From Actinomycetes bacterium (lineage in GTDB: Bacteria > Actinomycetota > JAICYB01): a DNA stretch of 32,971 nucleotides. Below the pieces are notes generated by a model that was given only the letters and a program-made list of their open reading frames with translations, was not told the origin of the DNA and did no database searches. The position numbers were made by a program, and so were the translations under genes. Each line of letters opens with the position of its first letter. Positions within the stretch are counted from its first letter, which is position 1. Of this stretch, positions 1 through 8,027 are shown in pieces. The stretch is taken from assembly GCA_025934435.1 (NCBI GenBank), contig JAICYB010000037.1, positions 1 to 32,971 of the forward strand, read 5' to 3'.

Positions 1-2
1 GC

Positions 3-482
3 GCCCGCGCGCGGGTGTGGCGGGGGCGCGCGGCGAGACCGGACGCCGTCGTGCTGCTCGCCGACCTTGCGGTCGGCGTGCAGCCCACCCAAGTGCTTCC
101 CGACCGCGATGTCGTGATCGTCGAGGACGCGGCGAGCTTGATGCTCGGTGGCTTGTCCGCGGGAGCGGGTGCGGTCGCGGCGAAGCGGTTCCGGTGCGGG
201 GTGGTCGACCCGCGTCCGTTCGCGGTGGGTGCGATCGCCAAGGCGCTCACGGTCCATCGGCATATCGGTGCAGTGATCGCTTCGCTCGGACGCACACCGC
301 AGGAGATCGAGGATCTGCGCGCGTCCCTTGCGGCAACGCCGGGAGAGGTCGTGCTGTGGGCTTCGAACGCCGATCCGGGGATGGTCGTCCCCGACGAGAT
401 GCGTCCGATCGTGCGTGCGTTCGGGGAGCTCACGCAGGTCGCAGGACGTCCATTGCAAGATCTGTTGCTCGAACGGCTGTGA
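3..482 (+). CDS. C-terminal part of a cyclic 2,3-diphosphoglycerate synthetase-like GTPase (COG2403 type), cut by the left edge
   Basis: The reading frame is open to the window edge, so the P-loop GTPase part lies outside; a GTG at 15 is probably not the true start. What is visible matches the C-terminal region of the COG2403 family: an IVEDAASLMLGG segment where relatives have a (T)EDGPTLTHGG-like motif, then GAGAVAAK and VDPRPFAVGAI, then an alternating helix/strand tail. Founding members of the family make cyclic 2,3-diphosphoglycerate in thermophilic archaea. Bacterial homologs are common and their substrate is mostly unknown, so the reaction is not claimed here. The stop overlaps the next start (GTGA), which implies translational coupling to the DUF488 gene. 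Identification rests on recalled family motifs. Confidence 0.62.
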   Translation, partial: ARARVWRGRAARPDAVVLLADLAVGVQPTQVLPDRDVVIVEDAASLMLGGLSAGAGAVAAKRFRCGVVDPRPFAVGAIAKALTVHRHIGAVIASLGRTPQEIEDLRASLAATPGEVVLWASNADPGMVVPDEMRPIVRAFGELTQVAGRPLQDLLLERL

Positions 483-907
483 CGCTCTACTCGTTCGGTC
501 ACTCGACGAAGACGTTCGACGAGTTCACGGAGCTCATCACCCAGGCGAAGATCGCCACGCTCGTCGACATCCGCCGGTTCCCGCGCTCACGGCGTCACCC
601 GCACTTCGCGCGAGAACGGCTGGAAGAGCGTTTGACGATCGACTACGAGTGGCTCGGCGACGACCTCGGCGGCTTCCGGGAGCCGGATTACGAGACGTGG
701 ATGCGGACGCCGGACTTCGAGCGAGGCATCGTCCGGCTCGAAGAGCTTGCACGGACCGGGATCGTCGGCTTCATGTGCTCCGAGGGCCTCCCCGTGAAGT
801 GCCACCGGCGCTTCGTCGCCGAGCGGCTGGCTTCGCGGTCGAACGACGTTTGGCACCTCCTGCCCGACGGCTCGTTGGAGCCGGTGACAGCTCGGCTTGA
901 CCTGTAG
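479..907 (+). CDS. DUF488 family protein
   Basis: A 142-residue protein starting with GTG at 479, which overlaps the TGA of the upstream gene. The N-terminus (LYSFGHSTKTFDEF) and the segments LVDIRRFPRSRRHPHF and MCSEGLPVKCHRR are the conserved blocks of DUF488. These small cytoplasmic proteins have invariant Arg and Cys residues and no settled biochemical role. Length is normal for the family. Coupling to the GTPase-like gene suggests a shared process, but nothing in the sequence says which. The last 137 bp are also coding on the other strand, as the tail of endonuclease III. Confidence 0.85.
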   Translation: MTLYSFGHSTKTFDEFTELITQAKIATLVDIRRFPRSRRHPHFARERLEERLTIDYEWLGDDLGGFREPDYETWMRTPDFERGIVRLEELARTGIVGFMCSEGLPVKCHRRFVAERLASRSNDVWHLLPDGSLEPVTARLDL

Positions 908-1577
908 GACACCAGCGCAGGAGCGGGCAATCGGCGTGGTTCGGGCCGCGCGCTTTGCAGAAGTGTCGTCCGAGCTGGATGAGCTGATGGGGGACATCCA
1001 CCCACGCGTTCTCAGGTAGCAGCTCCATCAGGTCGCGCTCGACCTTCACGGGGTCGTCGTATCGCGTGAGTCCGAGGCGCTGGCTCACGCGGTTGATGTG
1101 CGTGTCGACGAAGATCCCGTGGTCGGACTTCGGCCGAGGTGCGACGTTCGCCAGCACCACGTTCGCCGTCTTCCGCGCCGCCCCCGGCACCTGCGTGAGC
1201 TCGGCCATCGTGAGCGGCACCTTGCCGCCGAAATCGTCCACGATCTTCCGCGCCGCGCCGATCACCGACTTCGTCTTCTGCCGGTAGAACCCGGTGGATC
1301 TGATGATCTTCTCGACGTCGGCCGGATCGGCTTGCGCGAGGCGTTGAGCATCCGGGTAACGCTCGAACAGCACGGGAGTCACTTTGTTCACCATCTCGTC
1401 CGTCGTCTGCGCGGACATGATCGTGGCGACGAGGAGCTGAAAGGGTGTCTTGTAGTGCAACCACGTACGTCTGTCCGGGTCCCACCGCCTGAGGGCACGG
1501 ACGATGTGACGAACCCTTTGCTTGGCCTTAACGGGATCGTAACCCCCGGGCGCTATAAATCTTGGTGGCTGAGGCAT
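771..1577 (-). CDS. nth: Endonuclease III, DNA glycosylase/AP lyase
   Basis: A 268-residue base-excision-repair enzyme that removes oxidised pyrimidines and nicks at the abasic site. The helix-hairpin-helix is at about 129-141 (QVPGAARKTANVV) with catalytic Lys136, and the catalytic Asp is in FVDTHINR (Asp158). The iron-sulfur loop is unusual. It reads Cys207-x6-His214-x2-Cys217-x5-Cys223, so the second of the four usual cysteine ligands is a histidine. After the cluster there is an Arg/Ala/Gly-rich basic tail of about 40 residues that relatives usually lack. That tail lies antisense to the end of the DUF488 gene. The start is the ATG at 1577; no clear Shine-Dalgarno or leaderless -10 is seen there. 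The gene is divergent from the acyltransferase gene. Confidence 0.93.
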   Translation of the reverse strand: MPQPPRFIAPGGYDPVKAKQRVRHIVRALRRWDPDRRTWLHYKTPFQLLVATIMSAQTTDEMVNKVTPVLFERYPDAQRLAQADPADVEKIIRSTGFYRQKTKSVIGAARKIVDDFGGKVPLTMAELTQVPGAARKTANVVLANVAPRPKSDHGIFVDTHINRVSQRLGLTRYDDPVKVERDLMELLPENAWVDVPHQLIQLGRHFCKARGPNHADCPLLRWCPTGQAELSPAPTSRRAGGAKRRSTAKPAARRRSAGGTSRGGPRST

Positions 1578-1630
1578 ACTCGTAAGTTCCGAACGCGGAC
1601 AGGTGTCGATTATCGGGGAGACACGACACC

Positions 1631-1638
1631 GAGGAGGG
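1631..1638 (+). promoter_or_regulatory. Strong Shine-Dalgarno of the PlsC-type gene
   Basis: GAGGAGGG ends five bases before the ATG at 1644. It fixes the start and rejects longer frames that read back into the antisense of nth. Confidence 0.8.
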
Positions 1639-1643
1639 TTGCC

Positions 1644-2357
1644 ATGCGCGAGCCCGTGGAACAGCTGTTCCCGGCATATAGCCGCACCGCATACCGCGCC
1701 ATCAAGGCGGCGCTGGGCGCGGCCATGCGCCGGGCGTACAACATCAAGATCGAAGGCTTACACCACGTCCCGGACGACGGCAAGGGCATCGTCGCAGCGA
1801 ACCACATCTCGTTCCTCGACTCCTTGTTCATACCGCTCGCGATCCCGCGCCGGGTGACCTACCTCGCGAAGGCCGAATATTGGGACAGCTGGAAGACGAA
1901 GTGGTTCTTCGATCTCGTCGGACAGATCCCCGTGCGCCGCGATGATTCGGCGAAGGCCGTTGCCGCCCTCGAGTCGGGCTCACGCGTTCTGAACAAGGGC
2001 GGCCTGCTCGGGATCTATCCCGAAGGCACGCGCTCGCCGGACGGTGCGCTCTACCGCGGCAAGACCGGCGTCGCCCGGATGGCCGCGGAGTGCGGGTCGC
2101 CCGTGATCCCCGTCGGTCTCATCGGGACGCGCGAGATCATGCCGAAGGACGCGAAGATGCCCCACCTGAGCGGTGCGGTCACGCTGCGCTTCGGCGAGCC
2201 GATGCGCATCAGCAAGGACGAGATCTCCGACGATCCGATGGCGCTCCGCGGTTTCGTCGACGCGTTGATGTACGAGATCCGAGAGCTCTCCGGCCAGGAC
2301 TACCGCGACGAGTACGCGGGCAAGAAGCACAAAGAGCCGGCGGTCGCCGCGGCCTAG
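1644..2357 (+). CDS. plsC: 1-acyl-sn-glycerol-3-phosphate acyltransferase (PlsC family)
   Basis: A 237-residue acyltransferase that adds an acyl chain to lysophosphatidate (or a related acceptor) at the membrane in phospholipid synthesis. The catalytic HX4D motif is in NHISFLD, about residue 54, and the substrate-binding YPEGTRSPDG motif is near 125. A third block, PVIPVGLIGT, follows. The N-terminus has no long membrane helix, which fits peripheral attachment. The tail ends in a short Lys/Glu/Ala-rich stretch. Length is typical of short actinobacterial members. The acceptor lipid cannot be told from sequence. The downstream gene, glycerol kinase, is convergent. The 67 bp between them hold no recognisable terminator. 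Confidence 0.88.
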   Translation: MREPVEQLFPAYSRTAYRAIKAALGAAMRRAYNIKIEGLHHVPDDGKGIVAANHISFLDSLFIPLAIPRRVTYLAKAEYWDSWKTKWFFDLVGQIPVRRDDSAKAVAALESGSRVLNKGGLLGIYPEGTRSPDGALYRGKTGVARMAAECGSPVIPVGLIGTREIMPKDAKMPHLSGAVTLRFGEPMRISKDEISDDPMALRGFVDALMYEIRELSGQDYRDEYAGKKHKEPAVAAA

Positions 2358-2424
2358 ATCTGGGCCAGGACCTGCCGACTCGCTTTGCTGTGACGAGCAG
2401 CCGTCCGCGTCCGTGCCCCCGGGG

Positions 2425-3903
2425 CTACGGTAGCGCCCAGCTCCGCGCGCGCTCGACGGCGCCGGCCCATCTATCGCGAGCGTGCAGACGCGTCGCGTCG
2501 TCCATGTTCGGTTCGAACCGTTTGTCGACGCCCCAGCTCGCTTCGAGCGAGTCGAACGAGTCCCACACGCCTTCCGCGAGTCCGGCGAGGAACGCCGCGC
2601 CGAGCGCCGTCGTTTCCTGCACGACGGGACGGACCACCGGGATGCCGCTGAGATCGGCCTGCAGCTGACACAGCAGATCCATGCGAACCGCTCCACCGTC
2701 GACGCGGAGCTCGGTCGCGGCTGATCCCGTCGCTTCGGACATCGCTTCGATGACGTCCTGCGATTGGTGCGCCATCGCTTCGATCGCCGCGCGGACGAGA
2801 TGCGCTTTTGTCGTTCCGCGTGTGAGACCGACGATCGTTCCCCGCGCGTACGGATCCCAGTAGGGCGACCCGAGCCCGGTGAAGGCCGGCACGAGGAACA
2901 CGTCGTCGGTGTCGGCGACGGACGCCGCGAGCGGCTCTGCTTCCCTGAAGTTCGTGATGAGGCCGAGACCGTCGCGTAGCCAGTTGAGCGACGCGCCGGT
3001 GACGAAGATCGCACCCTCGAGCGCGTAGTCGGTTCGTCCGTCGACCGTCCATGCGATCGTCGACAGCAACCCTTCGCGAACGGCGGGCGCTTCGGTGCCG
3101 GCATTCATCAACAGGAACGAGCCCGTGCCGTAGGTGTTCTTCGATCGTCCGGCGTGGTAGCAGCCCTGCCCGAACAGCGCGGCTTGCTGATCTCCCGCGA
3201 CTCCGGAGATCGGCACCCGCAGGCCGTGGAACGCGCCGGGATCGGTGGTTCCGAACCGTCCGCTCGATGGACGAACCTCCGGCAGGAGTGACGCCGGGAC
3301 GTGCAAGAGCGAGCAGAGCTCCTCCGACCATGCGAGCCGGTTGATGTCGTAGAGCATCGTCCTCGATGCATTGGACGGATCCGTCGCGTGAACGGCGCCG
3401 TTCGTGAGCTTCCAGATCAGCCAGGAGTCGATCGTTCCGAACGCGAGATCGTCGCGGGTGCGCGCGCCCTCGTTGTGATCGAGCAACCATTCCACTTTGG
3501 TACCGGAGAAGTACGCGTCGAGCACGAGGCCCGTCAGGTCCCGGATGCGTGGTTCGTGTCCCTGCGCTTTGAGTTCGTCGCAACGCCCGGCCGTCCGGCG
3601 GCACTGCCAGACGATCGCCTTGTCGATCGGTTTCGAAGTCGTGCGGTCCCACACGACGGTGGTCTCGCGCTGGTTCGTGATGCCGATCGCGACGATGTCT
3701 TCGGTTCCGAAATGTGCGATGACATCGCCGGCGGCGTCGAGCGTCGCGGACCAGATCTCGTCGGCGTCATGTGACACCCACCCCGGCTGCGGGAAGTACT
3801 GCGGGAATTCGCGGTAGCCGGTGGCGTGGATGCGTGCATCCGCGCCGACGAGGAGCGCGGTGACGCCCGTCGTCCCGGCATCGAGCGCGAGGACATACTT
3901 CAT
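2425..3903 (-). CDS. glpK: Glycerol kinase
   Basis: A 492-residue FGGY-family kinase that phosphorylates glycerol to glycerol 3-phosphate with ATP. Seen are the N-terminal phosphate-binding loop (LALDAGTTG), NQRETT and IVWQ for the glycerol pocket (Arg, Glu, Trp), LDAYFSGTK (Tyr), GDQQAALFG (the catalytic-base Asp) and the C-terminal VDGGAVRMD and ETTALGAAFLAGL blocks. Length is normal. Two common residues differ: the loop has DAGTTG rather than the usual DQGTTS, and WQCRRTA replaces WQDRRTA. The glycerol contacts themselves are kept. The gene follows the Nudix gene by 10 bp and has no Shine-Dalgarno of its own, so it is probably expressed as the last gene of the leftward set starting at 4721. 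No glpF or glpD is in the window. Confidence 0.95.
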   Translation of the reverse strand: MKYVLALDAGTTGVTALLVGADARIHATGYREFPQYFPQPGWVSHDADEIWSATLDAAGDVIAHFGTEDIVAIGITNQRETTVVWDRTTSKPIDKAIVWQCRRTAGRCDELKAQGHEPRIRDLTGLVLDAYFSGTKVEWLLDHNEGARTRDDLAFGTIDSWLIWKLTNGAVHATDPSNASRTMLYDINRLAWSEELCSLLHVPASLLPEVRPSSGRFGTTDPGAFHGLRVPISGVAGDQQAALFGQGCYHAGRSKNTYGTGSFLLMNAGTEAPAVREGLLSTIAWTVDGRTDYALEGAIFVTGASLNWLRDGLGLITNFREAEPLAASVADTDDVFLVPAFTGLGSPYWDPYARGTIVGLTRGTTKAHLVRAAIEAMAHQSQDVIEAMSEATGSAATELRVDGGAVRMDLLCQLQADLSGIPVVRPVVQETTALGAAFLAGLAEGVWDSFDSLEASWGVDKRFEPNMDDATRLHARDRWAGAVERARSWALP

Positions 3904-3913
3904 CGACGTTCGT

Positions 3914-4363
3914 TCATGCCGTCGCCAAGAGTCGCTTGATCTCGGCGACGCCTTGCCCGCACCGCTCCGGAAGAGCGGCCGGATCGAACCATGCCGACTC
4001 GATCACTTCGCGCATGTCGATCTTGTGATCGGGATGCAGGACGTTCGCGACGAAGCAGTAGACGGTGTCCTTCTTGTACTCCCGGTTGTTCAGGTACGAC
4101 CCGATCGGCTCGACGCTGCCGAGGGTGATCCCGACCTCTTCGCCGACCTCCCGGATGGCGGCGACCGCTGGTTGCTCACCGCGATGCATCGCGCCGCCGG
4201 GGAGCGTCCAGACGCCGCTGCCGTAGGAGTTCCGGATCATGAGCCAGCGGCCTTCGTGCTGCACGACACACTTCACGCCCGACGTGTGCGGACGGAACAC
4301 GAACCAGTACAGACGCCGCACCCGCGCGGCGACCTTGAAACCAAGGTGGACGAACCGCCGCAT
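3914..4363 (-). CDS. Nudix hydrolase
   Basis: A 149-residue Nudix protein that hydrolyses a nucleoside-diphosphate-linked substrate. The full Nudix box is present (GX5EX7REUXEEXGU, from GAMHRGE to REVGEEVGI, around residues 56-77), and so is the WTLPGG lead-in. The first 25 residues are basic and amphipathic (FVHLGFKVAARVRRLYW). The start at 4363 lies 4 bp after the stop of the TPR-like gene. Longer readings of this frame run antisense to nothing real and overlap that gene. Substrate cannot be inferred. Position between a TPR-like protein and glpK indicates one transcript. Confidence 0.88.
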   Translation of the reverse strand: MRRFVHLGFKVAARVRRLYWFVFRPHTSGVKCVVQHEGRWLMIRNSYGSGVWTLPGGAMHRGEQPAVAAIREVGEEVGITLGSVEPIGSYLNNREYKKDTVYCFVANVLHPDHKIDMREVIESAWFDPAALPERCGQGVAEIKRLLATA

Positions 4364-4367
4364 CGGC

Positions 4368-4721
4368 TCAGAACTCGGCGCCGCGACGATCGCCGGCGCC
4401 CGCCGCGTCGTCGCGCATCGACTCGTACCACGCGCGCTTGTCGTCGAAGGTGCGAACGTTGGAGATCGCCGCCGCGGCGATCCGTGCAACGTCCTCGAGC
4501 CGTTCCCGCTCGTGATAGATGGCGATGAGCCGGTCGTACGGACCGGCGGCGTCGAAACGCGCCGCGACGGCTTCCTCGTACAAGGGGATGGCTTCGTCCG
4601 TTTGGAGGATCTGCTCGAGGTTCTGCCCTCGCAGGTACAAGCGAACGAGCTCATCCGGCGGACGCGTCGGACGGCGCGGTGGTTCGTCCGGCGTTCGTTC
4701 CCGACGTCTCCGCAACGGCAT
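4368..4721 (-). CDS. Small TPR-like helical protein of unknown function
   Basis: A 117-residue protein with an Arg/Pro-rich start (residues 1-22), then helix pairs resembling tetratricopeptide repeats (DEAIPLYEEAVAARFDAAGPYDRLIAIYHERERLEDVARIA, read as separate helices). TPR-like helices normally bind other proteins. No catalytic motif is visible. It is the first gene of a leftward run with the Nudix gene and glpK. It has no Shine-Dalgarno; a TAGTGT hexamer sits 8 nt before the ATG, suggesting a leaderless mRNA. The function is not recognised. Confidence 0.7.
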   Translation of the reverse strand: MPLRRRRERTPDEPPRRPTRPPDELVRLYLRGQNLEQILQTDEAIPLYEEAVAARFDAAGPYDRLIAIYHERERLEDVARIAAAAISNVRTFDDKRAWYESMRDDAAGAGDRRGAEF

Positions 4722-4729
4722 GGCCTCTC

Positions 4730-4739
4730 ACACTAACCT
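4730..4739. promoter_or_regulatory. Overlapping divergent -10 boxes of the TPR-like gene and the phosphofructokinase gene
   Basis: On the + strand TAACCT (4734-4739) ends 6 nt before the ATG at 4746. On the - strand TAGTGT (4735-4730) ends 8 nt before the ATG at 4721. The two hexamers share the TA at 4734-4735. Only 24 bp separate the two start codons and neither has a Shine-Dalgarno, so both transcripts are probably leaderless. Confidence 0.55.
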
Positions 4740-4745
4740 TGAGTC

Positions 4746-5774
4746 ATGCGCATCGGCGTGCTCACCGGCGGCGGCGACGCTCCGGGCCTGAACGCGGTGA
4801 TCCGTGCCGTCGTCCGGAAGGGGATGGACACCTACGGGCACGTCATCCTCGGCTTCCGCGATGGCTGGCAGGGCGCGATGGAAGGCACCGTGAGCGAGCT
4901 GTCCATCGACAACACGCGGTGGATCCTGCCGCGTGGAGGGACGATCCTCGGCACGTCCCGGACGAACCCCTACAAGACCGAGAACGGCGCGCAAGCTGTG
5001 CTCGACACGCTCTCCGCGAACCGCATCGATGCGTTGATCCCGATCGGAGGCGAGGACACGCTCGGCGTCGCCGCGAAGCTCGCAACCGAGGGTGTGAACG
5101 TCGTCGGTGTGCCGAAGACGATCGACAACGACCTCTCCGGGACGGACTACACGTTCGGATTCGACACCGCCGTCCAGATCGCGACCGACGCGCTCGACCG
5201 CTTGCACACAACCGCGGAGTCGCACCATCGCGTGATGGTCGTCGAGGTCATGGGTCGGCACGCGGGTTGGATCGCGACGCATTGCGGCATCGCCGGCGGC
5301 GCGCACGTGATCCTGATCCCCGAACGGCAGTTCGACATCGAGCGGGTCGTCCGGCACATCAAGAACCGCACCGCGAAGGGGCGCTACTTCTCGATCGTCG
5401 TCGTCGCGGAAGGCGCGACACCGATCGAAGGCACGCTCGTCACGCAGGAGAACGAGACGGACGCGTTCGGACACGCGCGCCTCGGCGGGATCGGCAACCT
5501 GATCGCCGACGAGATCGAGAAGAGGACGGGACACGAGACTCGCGTCACGACGCTCGGCCACGTGCAGCGGGGCGGGACGCCGACGGCGTACGACCGCGTC
5601 CTGGCGACGCGGTTCGGGATCGCCGCGATCGATGCCGCACACGACGGCACGTTCGGCGTGATGGTCGCCTTGCACGGGACGGACATCGTGACCGTTCCGA
5701 TCGCGGAAGCGACGGCCGAGCTCAAGACGGTCGACCCGAAGCTCTACGAGGTTGCTGAAGTCTTCTTTGGATAG
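4746..5774 (+). CDS. pfp: Phosphofructokinase, probably pyrophosphate-dependent
   Basis: A 342-residue phosphofructokinase for the fructose 6-phosphate / fructose 1,6-bisphosphate step of glycolysis. Visible are the N-terminal GVLTGGGDAPGLNA loop, the catalytic TIDND (125-129) and MGRHAGW. The phosphoryl-donor site reads GGED104T and the second specificity residue is Lys124 (PKTIDND). In E. coli numbering, Asp104 plus Lys124 is the known signature of PPi-PFKs such as that of Amycolatopsis methanolica, while ATP enzymes have Gly104 (and usually Gly124). PPi use would make the step reversible and save ATP. The gene heads an operon with a small membrane protein, threonine aldolase and a globin. 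The start is probably leaderless. Confidence 0.9.
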   Translation: MRIGVLTGGGDAPGLNAVIRAVVRKGMDTYGHVILGFRDGWQGAMEGTVSELSIDNTRWILPRGGTILGTSRTNPYKTENGAQAVLDTLSANRIDALIPIGGEDTLGVAAKLATEGVNVVGVPKTIDNDLSGTDYTFGFDTAVQIATDALDRLHTTAESHHRVMVVEVMGRHAGWIATHCGIAGGAHVILIPERQFDIERVVRHIKNRTAKGRYFSIVVVAEGATPIEGTLVTQENETDAFGHARLGGIGNLIADEIEKRTGHETRVTTLGHVQRGGTPTAYDRVLATRFGIAAIDAAHDGTFGVMVALHGTDIVTVPIAEATAELKTVDPKLYEVAEVFFG

Positions 5775-6129
5775 GCGGCGCACCGCCTTCCGGACGATCG
5801 CCGTGCTCTACGCGCTCTTGACGGTGTATTTCGCGGTGGTCGTCGCTCGCGCTCTTGCCGATCATCCGCCCGAGCTCCGCGGCGCGAATCTGGGGTTCGC
5901 GATGTTCACGGCGGCCGCGACGTGCGGGCTGTGGATCTGCGCGGAGTGGGGGAGGTTGCTGGGGCTCATCATGGCGCTCGGGACGAGCAGCCTCGGCGTC
6001 CTCGCCATCATCTCCGTCGCTGTTTCGCACCACGGCTCGATGCCGGGGTGGATCTTCGTTTTCGTCGTGAGCACCGCCCTCACGTATGTTCTGACGCGTC
6101 GTATCTTCAACCCTCTTCCCGATGACTGA
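5752..6129 (+). CDS. Small four-helix membrane protein, unknown function
   Basis: About 120-125 residues with four predicted membrane helices: near 15-37 ([21 protein letters not shown]), 47-65, 70-92 and 98-118. There are no charged residues inside the helices and no recognised motif. Possible starts are TTG at 5752 or TTG at 5767; both overlap the end of the phosphofructokinase gene, which indicates translational coupling. The 3' end overlaps the threonine aldolase start by 8 bp. Position in the operon is the only hint to its role. Confidence 0.7.
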   Translation: MLKSSLDRRRTAFRTIAVLYALLTVYFAVVVARALADHPPELRGANLGFAMFTAAATCGLWICAEWGRLLGLIMALGTSSLGVLAIISVAVSHHGSMPGWIFVFVVSTALTYVLTRRIFNPLPDD

Positions 6130-7159
6130 CGGATACATCGATCTCCGCTCCGACACCGTGACGCTCCCGACGGACGAGATGCGTCGGGCGATGGCCGACG
6201 CCGAGCTCGGTGACGACTGCTACGGCGAAGATCCGACGATCAACCGTCTGCAGGAGCTCGCCTGCGAGATGCTCGGCATGGAAGCGGCACTGTTCGTTCC
6301 GTCCGGCTCGATGGCCAACCAGATCGCCGTGAAGGTGCTGTCCAAGCCGGGCGGGGAAGTCATCTGCGAAGAGGAGTGCCACCTCATCCACCACGAAGCG
6401 GGTGCGTGCGCGATGGTCTCGCAGGTTCAGTTACGCGGCTTGCCCTCGCGCATGGGCGTCCTGTCCGCCGACGATGTGCACGCCGCGCTCCGCCCCCCGG
6501 ACCCCTACCAGCCGCGGAGCGTCCTCGTCGCGATCGAGAACACACACAACGCGGCCGGCGGAACGGTGTGGTCGCTCGACGATGTCGAAGCCGTGGCGTC
6601 TGTCGCGCGTGAAGCTCGCCTTCCTTTCTTCATGGACGGCGCTCGACTCTTCAACGCCTCCGTGGCGTCCGACACGCCGGCGCGTGACTACGCGGCGTCG
6701 TGCGACATCGTCACGTTGTCCTTGTACAAGGGCCTCGCCGCGCCGATGGGGTCGCTCGTGTGCGGGAGATCGGACCTCATGCAGGACGCGTGGCGCTACC
6801 GGCGCGTGCTCGGAGGCGCGCTCCGGCAAGGCGGCGTCGTCGCGGCCGCCGGGATCATCGGACTCGAATCCATGGTCGATCGTCTCGCGGAGGACCATGC
6901 GAACGCGCGCCGGTTGGCCGAAGGGATCGCGGAAGTCGTGCCGGACGGAGCGATCGACCTCGAACGCGTGCAGACGAACATGGTGTTCTTCGACACAACT
7001 TCCGTGAACTCGTCGCCCGCGGCGTTCGCGGATGCGCTGAAGACCGAAGGTGTCCTTGCGGGCGCCGCGTCGTCGACCGCCGTGCGCTTCGTCACGCACA
7101 AGGACGTCTCGTCCGACGACATCGAAAAGGCGGTCGAGGTGTTCCGTCGCGTCGTATGA
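6122..7159 (+). CDS. ltaE: Low-specificity threonine aldolase
   Basis: A 345-residue PLP enzyme of fold type I that cleaves threonine or allo-threonine to glycine and acetaldehyde. The start [22 protein letters not shown] and PSGSMANQ (phosphate binding) are the family blocks. HLIHHEAGA carries the ring-stacking His, MDGARLFNA carries Asp172 that contacts the pyridine nitrogen, and SLYKG carries the Schiff-base Lys203. Length is normal. It overlaps its neighbours on both sides (8 bp upstream, ATGA downstream), so the four genes from 4746 to 7596 are one translationally coupled operon. Confidence 0.94.
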   Translation: MTDGYIDLRSDTVTLPTDEMRRAMADAELGDDCYGEDPTINRLQELACEMLGMEAALFVPSGSMANQIAVKVLSKPGGEVICEEECHLIHHEAGACAMVSQVQLRGLPSRMGVLSADDVHAALRPPDPYQPRSVLVAIENTHNAAGGTVWSLDDVEAVASVAREARLPFFMDGARLFNASVASDTPARDYAASCDIVTLSLYKGLAAPMGSLVCGRSDLMQDAWRYRRVLGGALRQGGVVAAAGIIGLESMVDRLAEDHANARRLAEGIAEVVPDGAIDLERVQTNMVFFDTTSVNSSPAAFADALKTEGVLAGAASSTAVRFVTHKDVSSDDIEKAVEVFRRVV

Positions 7160-7596
7160 CCACGTTGTACGAGTTCGCCGGCGGCATGGAGGCGTTCGAG
7201 GCCCTGGCGGCGGCCCATCACGCGCGTTGTCTCACCGATCCCGAACTGAACCACCCGTTCTCGCATCCCGGTCAGCATCCGGAGCACGTCCACCGTCTCG
7301 CCGCGTACTGGGCGCACGTGCTCGGCGGGCCGCGGACCTACGACGAAGATCACTCGTACGTGCTCCAGCTGCACGCGGGGAACGGGGATATGACCGATCT
7401 GGGTCGCCGGTTCGTCGAGTGCTTCGTCGCCTCTATGGACGACGTCGGCCTACCGCAGGACCGCGAGTTCCGGGACGCGATGCGCGCGTACATGCAGTGG
7501 GCCGTTGACGAGGTGCTGCTTTATCGCGAACCCGGCGTGGTCGTCCCGCGCGATCGGCCGATCCCGCGCTGGGGTTGGTCGGGCTTCGAAGCCTAA
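7156..7596 (+). CDS. Truncated haemoglobin, group II-like
   Basis: A 146-residue truncated globin. His73 in VLQLHAG is the likely proximal haem ligand and Trp115 (MQWAVDEV) sits where group II globins have Trp at G8. The start [20 protein letters not shown] is the typical helix A/B region, and the PRWGWSG tail is typical of actinobacterial members. Such proteins bind oxygen or nitric oxide; the ligand here is not known. The ATG overlaps the ltaE stop (ATGA). The stop (TAA) shares bases with the stop of the convergent DUF4234 gene. Confidence 0.88.
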   Translation: MTTLYEFAGGMEAFEALAAAHHARCLTDPELNHPFSHPGQHPEHVHRLAAYWAHVLGGPRTYDEDHSYVLQLHAGNGDMTDLGRRFVECFVASMDDVGLPQDREFRDAMRAYMQWAVDEVLLYREPGVVVPRDRPIPRWGWSGFEA

Positions 7597-8003
7597 GCCG
7601 GACGAACCTCGGCTCCCGCCGCCGCGAGCGCGTCCCAGATCTTGTTCAGCATCGACTGGTTGTACGGGATCGCGAACGGCACGCCGAAGTGGATGAACCA
7701 GAGGAAGAACGACAGGATCGGGATGATCCGCTCGCTCGCGCCGCTCCGCTCCTGTGCGCGTTTGATGCGATCCGCCGTTCTGTAAAGGGACACGAGTGCG
7801 GGAACGATGATCACGGCACCGATCGTGATCGCCAAGAGCGCCAGCGTCGGATCGACGTCCTCGCCGTAGTTCCGGAGCTCGTTGTTGATCTTGTAGTACC
7901 AGACGTACGCGTAGACGCCGAGCGTGACGATGCTGAGCCCCCACACTCCCCACGGATTCCTGCGTTTGTACCCGACGCCGTTCGATACGACGAGGTCCGC
8001 CAT
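7593..8003 (-). CDS. DUF4234-type small membrane protein
   Basis: A 136-residue membrane protein with about three helices: residues ~18-37 (GVWGLSIVTLGVYAYVWYYK), ~55-74 and ~94-116. The block NPWGVWGLSIVTLGVYAYVWYYKIN (quoted in two parts by position) is the hallmark of DUF4234, where a short helix is followed by WYYKxN and ELRNYG. Function is unknown in the family. It has a good Shine-Dalgarno (GAAGGAGG) and starts 24 bp after trpS, so it probably shares the aroF-trpS transcript. Confidence 0.8.
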   Translation of the reverse strand: MADLVVSNGVGYKRRNPWGVWGLSIVTLGVYAYVWYYKINNELRNYGEDVDPTLALLAITIGAVIIVPALVSLYRTADRIKRAQERSGASERIIPILSFFLWFIHFGVPFAIPYNQSMLNKIWDALAAAGAEVRPA

Positions 8004-8027
8004 CGCACGCCTCCTTCGCCCATCGCC

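Noticed and set aside
1554..1560. TATAAAT on the + strand as the -10 of the acyltransferase gene
   Set aside because: It lies in the coding start of nth, would give an 80-nt leader and has no convincing -35 at 16-18 bp. It is left as a possibility only.
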